Shown one piece after another: positions 31,958-36,659 of a stretch of DNA of 36,659 nt (the stretch's first letter is position 1; each line of letters starts with the position of its first letter). Position numbers and translations under genes: made by a program. This stretch comes from Azolla pinnata. Lineage: Eukaryota > Streptophyta > Polypodiopsida > Salviniales > Salviniaceae. A model generated the notes under the pieces. The model was not told where the DNA came from. It saw only the letters and a list, made by a program, of their open reading frames with translations, and searched no databases. Location of the stretch: positions 1-36,659 of the forward strand of contig JBBBWG010032419.1 in assembly GCA_037176905.1 (NCBI GenBank), in the 5' to 3' direction.

Positions 31958-34848
31958 GATGGTGATGGTGATGATGATTGATGATTATGATGCTCTTCTT
32001 CCTTGCCTTCTTCTTCGGCCCCCCAGAGCGGCTCGAGCTGCTTCGGCATCGCCCTCAGGTGCTGGAGATGGATCGCGAGCCGCTCCGCCCTCTTCCCTTC
32101 GAGATACAGGCGCATCCCCGTCACCGGCGTCTTCCCCACCGTCACCTGCGCGATCGAAACAAACCGCATGCAGCTCGCTTTTCGCTAGTTCAACATTACG
32201 CTGCGACGCTAATTTTAGTTTTGCCCCCGACTCTTTGCTAATTCCGCTCCATTTCTTCGCCGAACTCGACATACAAGACTTTTCTACTTCCATACAAATA
32301 GATCCAAAACTATTCTATTGTGTTCTCTGAGCGGAGATGACAGAAGAGAGGACTTGTGATTCCTATGCCGGTGAAATCATAGTTACCTTAAACTAAGAAC
32401 ATGGAAATAAAGCGAGAATTTAAAAAAACAAAAACAAGCATGCATCTCAATACCGGCGTAACGTTGACTTTAAGCTTGGGACCCATCAAACTGAACTGCA
32501 ATGTTGCAGGGCTGTGTTCTTTCCTCGACAAAGTCAGCGGCAATTCGCCGAATACAGGTGCCCACTGCCGGGGCAGTTGATACTCTAGAAACTGGCGCAG
32601 CTCTTCGATTGGTGGCTTATCTACACAAATAAGAAGAAATCACAAAGAACAAAGTTTCAAAAAAACGGAACTTTGAAATGGTTACCGGTAAAGATGGCAA
32701 TGCCCTTACATTTCAGGTAGAGATTCATGGCATGGCTTAAGAACCCATTTCCAGGAATACCAGTCAACAGTGAAGTGATGGGCACAAAGCTCATTGAAAT
32801 AACATCAGGTGAGGAAGGAACAGTTCGGATCCATTCTGAGTGCGTTTCGGCCTCGATGATGCCCCCCTTCCTCCTGGGAGAGATGATTACATGCTTCATC
32901 CCAAAAAGCATAGAAACCACTATATGACATCATTCATCAATATATATATGCATGTCACCTTCCCTTTATCATTGTAATCCTAGACACTTGATACAACTTT
33001 TGAGGATTCATCGTCCAAACTGAGAACCTTACAAGTGTGTATGTAGGTTAACTCATGACATGACCTTGCTCTATAGTTAATATGAAACGATCTAGCACTA
33101 GCTTACCTTTTTATCATAAAAACGTGTCGGAGCTGACCATTCAGATTCCAGAAAGTACTGCAAAGATCATAGAGATGCGTAATTTGGTGAGACATGTTCC
33201 AAATAGACTACCAATGCGCCACAAGGTGTCATGATGCAATTGCATTTGTACATTTATATACTACATAAAAATTCACCTCTATGCTTACATTAGCGTTCAT
33301 GCATGCGTCGGTATATGTGTGTGCATGTGCATGTGCACGTGTATGTATGTGTAGACCCGTATATGCATTATATGCATAGAAACTTTTATGTGCACGTGTG
33401 TTTAAGTATGAATGCATAGAAACTTTTATGCATATACGGATATGCTGAGGTTGATAGATATACATCGATATAAATCTATCTAATGTGTGTGTGAGACGTG
33501 TGTGTGTGTATGCATGCATGCATGGCAACATGTATCTCTGTATGTGGAAAAGACATACTCTTTTGTTCGAGTGGCCATCCTTCCTGGAGTGCCTTTCGGT
33601 TTTGGAAAAGTGGACATCTACCACTTCAGAGAGCAGTTTCTGAAGTTCATCAGGAGTTAAGGTCGACGCTTGTTGTTGTTTCAGGTAAACAACGTCTTTT
33701 CCTCCAACCTTCACACCAACTATAATATGCGTGCCATAAGCATCGATAAAGCTGGAAGCCATGACCCAACATAAAAACCGGTGCTTTTAGATCTTCCTGG
33801 AGAACGTGGAGATGTACAAAGAAGAAGCACAGATGCATTGACATTGATCTTTTCACCTGGCTAATGCTGCTGGATCCCATTTTTCTGGTACTAGGGCTTT
33901 CAATTCTTCTTTTAAAACGAGGTTAGACCTTGGCATCTCAACAGTATACAGGGTATAGAACCACCCATCAAGGGCGAGCCGTTTTGTTGATGCTGCATCC
34001 TTCGTCCGTACCCCAGAAAACTGGAACATGGAATTGAAGAGGCCACATGGTGTCTTGCCAGATAATGCCAATCCCTGATTGAACTGCTGAGACATCTGCG
34101 ATGCATTAGAACAAGTTTTTATGAATATGAAGAAGATATTGGGTAACCATTGGCATCTCTATAAGACCAATTACAATCCCTCAACCCAACTTGGAATATT
34201 GAAAAACATCTCTTATGTTTAATCTCTCGACCCTGCCATTCTTGAAATTATAGCAGCATGTTTGAAGCACGAGAAAACCCCTCTTCTGCATTGTTTCCTA
34301 CTTGACTCATAGCATAAAAAGAAATCCTCTTGGCAACTTCCTAGCATTAGATGTTGTCAACTAGATACTTATCCTCGCAATACAACTTAATACTTTTTCC
34401 CTGTTTCCCTTGATACTTGCAAGGAACTGCTTTTAACTTGAATCTGAACTACTACTTCCTAGCATGATTTATTAATCTTTAAATGATATATCAGGCTTTT
34501 TGTTTGATGCAAAGTGACAGTAGCCTCATAATACATCTTCAAAGATACCAAACTTTTAAAAACCTTTGTTTAAACTTTTACCTGATCAAACGTAAGTACA
34601 TCTGAGCGGAAACGTGTTCGTTCGCCTTTATCACACTTGAAGATGGAGGGCACATTCTCAACGGCTATACCTCCTGGGAGTACAAGCTTTTGCCTTTCTT
34701 TGTCACTGAGCACAATCAAGGGGCCACCATTTGACGCCTTGCTAGATGAAAACCTCAAATCACAAATGATATCGTAACCTCGGCCCAGAGAAAGGATAGC
34801 GTGTTTGGCTGCAGTCTCTGCATCAAAAGCACCTTGCTTTCGAGCCAT
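31107..34848 (-). CDS. MACPF-domain protein, CAD1/NSL1 family
   Basis: Eight exons join in phase to about 660 aa: 34582-34848, 33857-34095, 33559-33751, 33107-33157, 32710-32893, 32454-32620, 32007-32145 and 31107-31849. Family landmarks in order: FKCDKGERTRFRSDVL (exon 1), MSQQFNQ, the MACPF signature YGTHIIVGVKVGG (residues 174-186, Y-G-T-H-x7-GG), SEWSAPTRFYD, HSEWIRTVPSSPDVISMSF, NLYLKYKPPIEELRQFLEYQ, VTGMRLYLEGKRAERLAIHL, and a C-terminal domain with GLSHVCTAPV, SVLHLRLLY and RGPHD-like KGPHDLPGHWLVTGAKL. Arabidopsis CAD1 and NSL1 restrain salicylate-linked cell death and lack signal peptides, as here. It is about 100 aa longer than CAD1, owing to an Ala/Ser/Thr-rich insertion near residue 560. 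Intron 31850-32006 uses a GC donor (GAAG|GCAAGG). Confidence 0.93.
31863..31985. repeat. GAC/GAT trinucleotide repeat filling a MACPF intron
   Basis: ACGACG then GATGAT/GATGGTGAT units make up most of the 157-bp GC-AG intron at 31850-32006. Confidence 0.9.
33230..33545. repeat. TATG/TGCATG/GTGT microsatellite in MACPF intron
   Basis: The intron between exons 33559-33751 and 33107-33157 is largely simple-sequence DNA, including CATGCATGCATGG at about 33513-33524 and a short repeat of GCATAGAAACTTTTATG (about 33375 and 33412). Confidence 0.7.
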
Positions 34849-36620
34849 CTATTGCATCATTTTAACCTCCAGCTAAAAGAGATAAAATCCTGCAGAGGAA
34901 GAAACAGACGATAGCCCACTTCAAGAGAAGAGAACTCAAGTAGACAAAGGAGCTCACTTATAGCATATTAGAAACAGACGATAGCTCACTTCAAGAGAAG
35001 AGAACTCAAGTAGACAACGGAGCTAAGCTCATCAGCATGTTTATGTTAGAATTAGAGGCTAAACTGGTCTAACATGCTCCAATTCTTGCTTTTGAATCCT
35101 TGAAATTGAACATTCTAGCCAAATGAAACAAAAAGCTGAAAGAAACCCCTCTTAGAGGAGAATCCGTAAATGTGGCACAACATGGAGCTCAAATGAGCAT
35201 ATGTCTTTCAGAGTTAAGAGACGGAAAATAGAATCATAAAACTCTGTTCTTTCTTTGAGCTAACCCTCTATGACAGGGAAGATAAATGAATCTCAGGTCA
35301 GGCTACACTTTAGAACAAACCACGAAGTGAAAAGGATCTCTAATTAAGCACAAGCTTTGTTAGATTTAGAGGCAAAGATGGAAGCAACAGAACATCTTGA
35401 TGTATCATACCCAGTCCTTTCTTTGATCTCAGTGCTTATAAGGATGAGACAACCCAGGTAATGGAAAGAAGCCTAAATGATCATGTGCTATAAGACTTAG
35501 AAGCCACAGATAGTATAAACGTAACATACTCTGTTCTTACTTTGAACAATTTTAAGCCTCTATGAAAGAGTGAAATGAATCTCTCCAGCAATCTTACATA
35601 GTACTTAAATAATTACCGATAGATATGCAGTAACGCTAACAAGAGACAGAATCAAACCATGGAAAGCTTTCGTACGAGCATTTATCTTGCTACATTCGGA
35701 GACGAAAATGGCTATGCTCCCACTTGTCATACTTTCTTGCTAAATTCAGAGACAAAATGAACTAGGGTTCAACATGGTACCACTAGCTAGATTTTCCAGC
35801 TAGAATTTGAGACAAAATGTACCAGGCTTAAACTGATTTATTCTTGCTAAGATGCGAGACAAATTAACTAAGTCTTTTGAACTCATTAGTTTAACGCTAG
35901 ATTTCACCTACTACAAGTAGAGACAGGCTTAAACTTGCGAGTCCCTTGCATGATTTCAAGACAAAAACGGACTGAATTTCCTAACTTGCTATGAACTTGA
36001 TAGATTTAGATCCCAGGTAGGGAAGCAGAAAGCGAACAGAAAACTTTAACTAGCTTGGTTAGAACATATTTCCGGCAGATCTAGAGGCGGAAAACTAGAA
36101 TTGCGATACAAAATGAGAAGCAGAAGAAGTGCAATTGCATAGAATGACGAAAACTCTGGCAGAATTAGGCATAAAGAAACAGTTTTTTACAGCTAGATTC
36201 AGGAAAACCCGATTAACAAGGACGTTGGATGCGAGATTCAGCGAGTAGAAAACCAAAAAAAAAACTAAAAAAAAAAAGAAGGAAAGCAGAGGCAGTGACT
36301 TGAAAATCAAACAAATCAAAGCAAATTTTACCTTTTATTGTTGCTTTTCTTTTCCCAGGGCTCAGTTGGGTGGCGAGATTCGGAAAGCCTGGTGGAATTC
36401 GACTGCAATGGGGGGGGTGATGCGAAGCCCTTGTAAGCAATGGATTATTGCCAATTCCACGAGGAAACACAGGCTCTTCTTCTTCTTCTTCTTCTTCTAC
36501 TTTCCTCCCGTCTCTGTGTTTTTGTTCTACGATTTGGTTTTTCAATTTTGATCGGTCAAAAACAGTCGTCTGCTGCCATAAGGTCAATTTCGCACTTCGT
36601 ACGTATACGTATACGTATAC
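34849..36620 (-). promoter_or_regulatory. 5' leader, probable 1.45-kb leader intron and promoter of MACPF gene
   Basis: Just upstream of the ATG a good acceptor (tatctcttttag, about 34876) precedes CTGGAGGTTAAAATG, and AAAAG|GTAAAA near 36331 is a suitable donor, so the leader is probably split by an intron of about 1.45 kb. The leading exon would lie in about 36332-36560. No other coding content is seen. A CTT run is at 36476-36499. Confidence 0.45.
34901..35024. repeat. 70-bp tandem duplication
   Basis: Two copies starting GAAACAGACGATAGC at 34901 and 34971, nearly identical over about 54 bp, within the proposed leader intron. Confidence 0.9.
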
Positions 36621-36624
36621 GTAC
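36600..36624. repeat. TACGTA/ACGTAT palindromic repeat
   Basis: About four units of ACGTAT/TACGTA near the right edge, self-complementary and able to form a hairpin. Confidence 0.85.
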
Positions 36625-36659
36625 ATCGTGATTCTCTACGGGTTCTTGATACGGTCCCC

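Overview
This window is nuclear DNA from a land plant. The evidence is TTTAGGG/CCCTAAA telomere-type repeats, short GT-AG introns, a JAGGED-type C2H2 gene, a LEA_4 desiccation gene and a plant CAD1/NSL1-type MACPF gene. The species cannot be told from sequence alone. The abundance of simple repeats and degenerate telomere-like blocks sets it apart from compact model angiosperm genomes, but I cannot place it further.

Layout. 1-541 (-): partial exon of an unidentified Glu/Lys-rich protein running off the left edge. 542-1298: CTT/GAA-rich head-to-head spacer. 1299-3389 (+): 696-codon acidic, probably nuclear protein. 3390-5149: repeat-bearing spacer. 5150-6989 (-): three-exon LEA_4 gene with an N-terminal signal peptide, a TATA box and ABRE/RY-like promoter elements. 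7390-8190: microsatellite and telomere-motif minisatellite. 8200-10900: unrecognised tract and an A/T-rich minisatellite. 10973-11072: 100-N assembly gap flanked by identical 77-bp ends, probably a join that was never closed. 11994-16007 (-): five-exon JAGGED-like zinc-finger gene with one GC-AG intron. 16985-17945: about 1 kb of degenerate CCCTAAA repeats upstream of it. 18890-20120: diverged duplicate of two exons of the next gene, one of them amplified four times in tandem. 20180-20560: telomere-like repeats in the opposite orientation. About 20980-21300: Ty1/copia fossil fragment. 22310-28438 (-): about 13-exon gene of unknown function. 28700-30280: GAT repeats and a three-copy A/T-rich array. 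31107-34848 (-): complete eight-exon MACPF gene of the CAD1/NSL1 family, also with a GC-AG intron, preceded by a probable 5'-leader intron reaching about 36330.

The genes do not form a pathway. They are independent plant loci, most on the minus strand: stress protection (LEA), organ development (JAG-like), immunity or cell-death control (MACPF), and two uncharacterised proteins. Exon models were built by hand from splice signals, reading-phase continuity and remembered family motifs; no database search was run.
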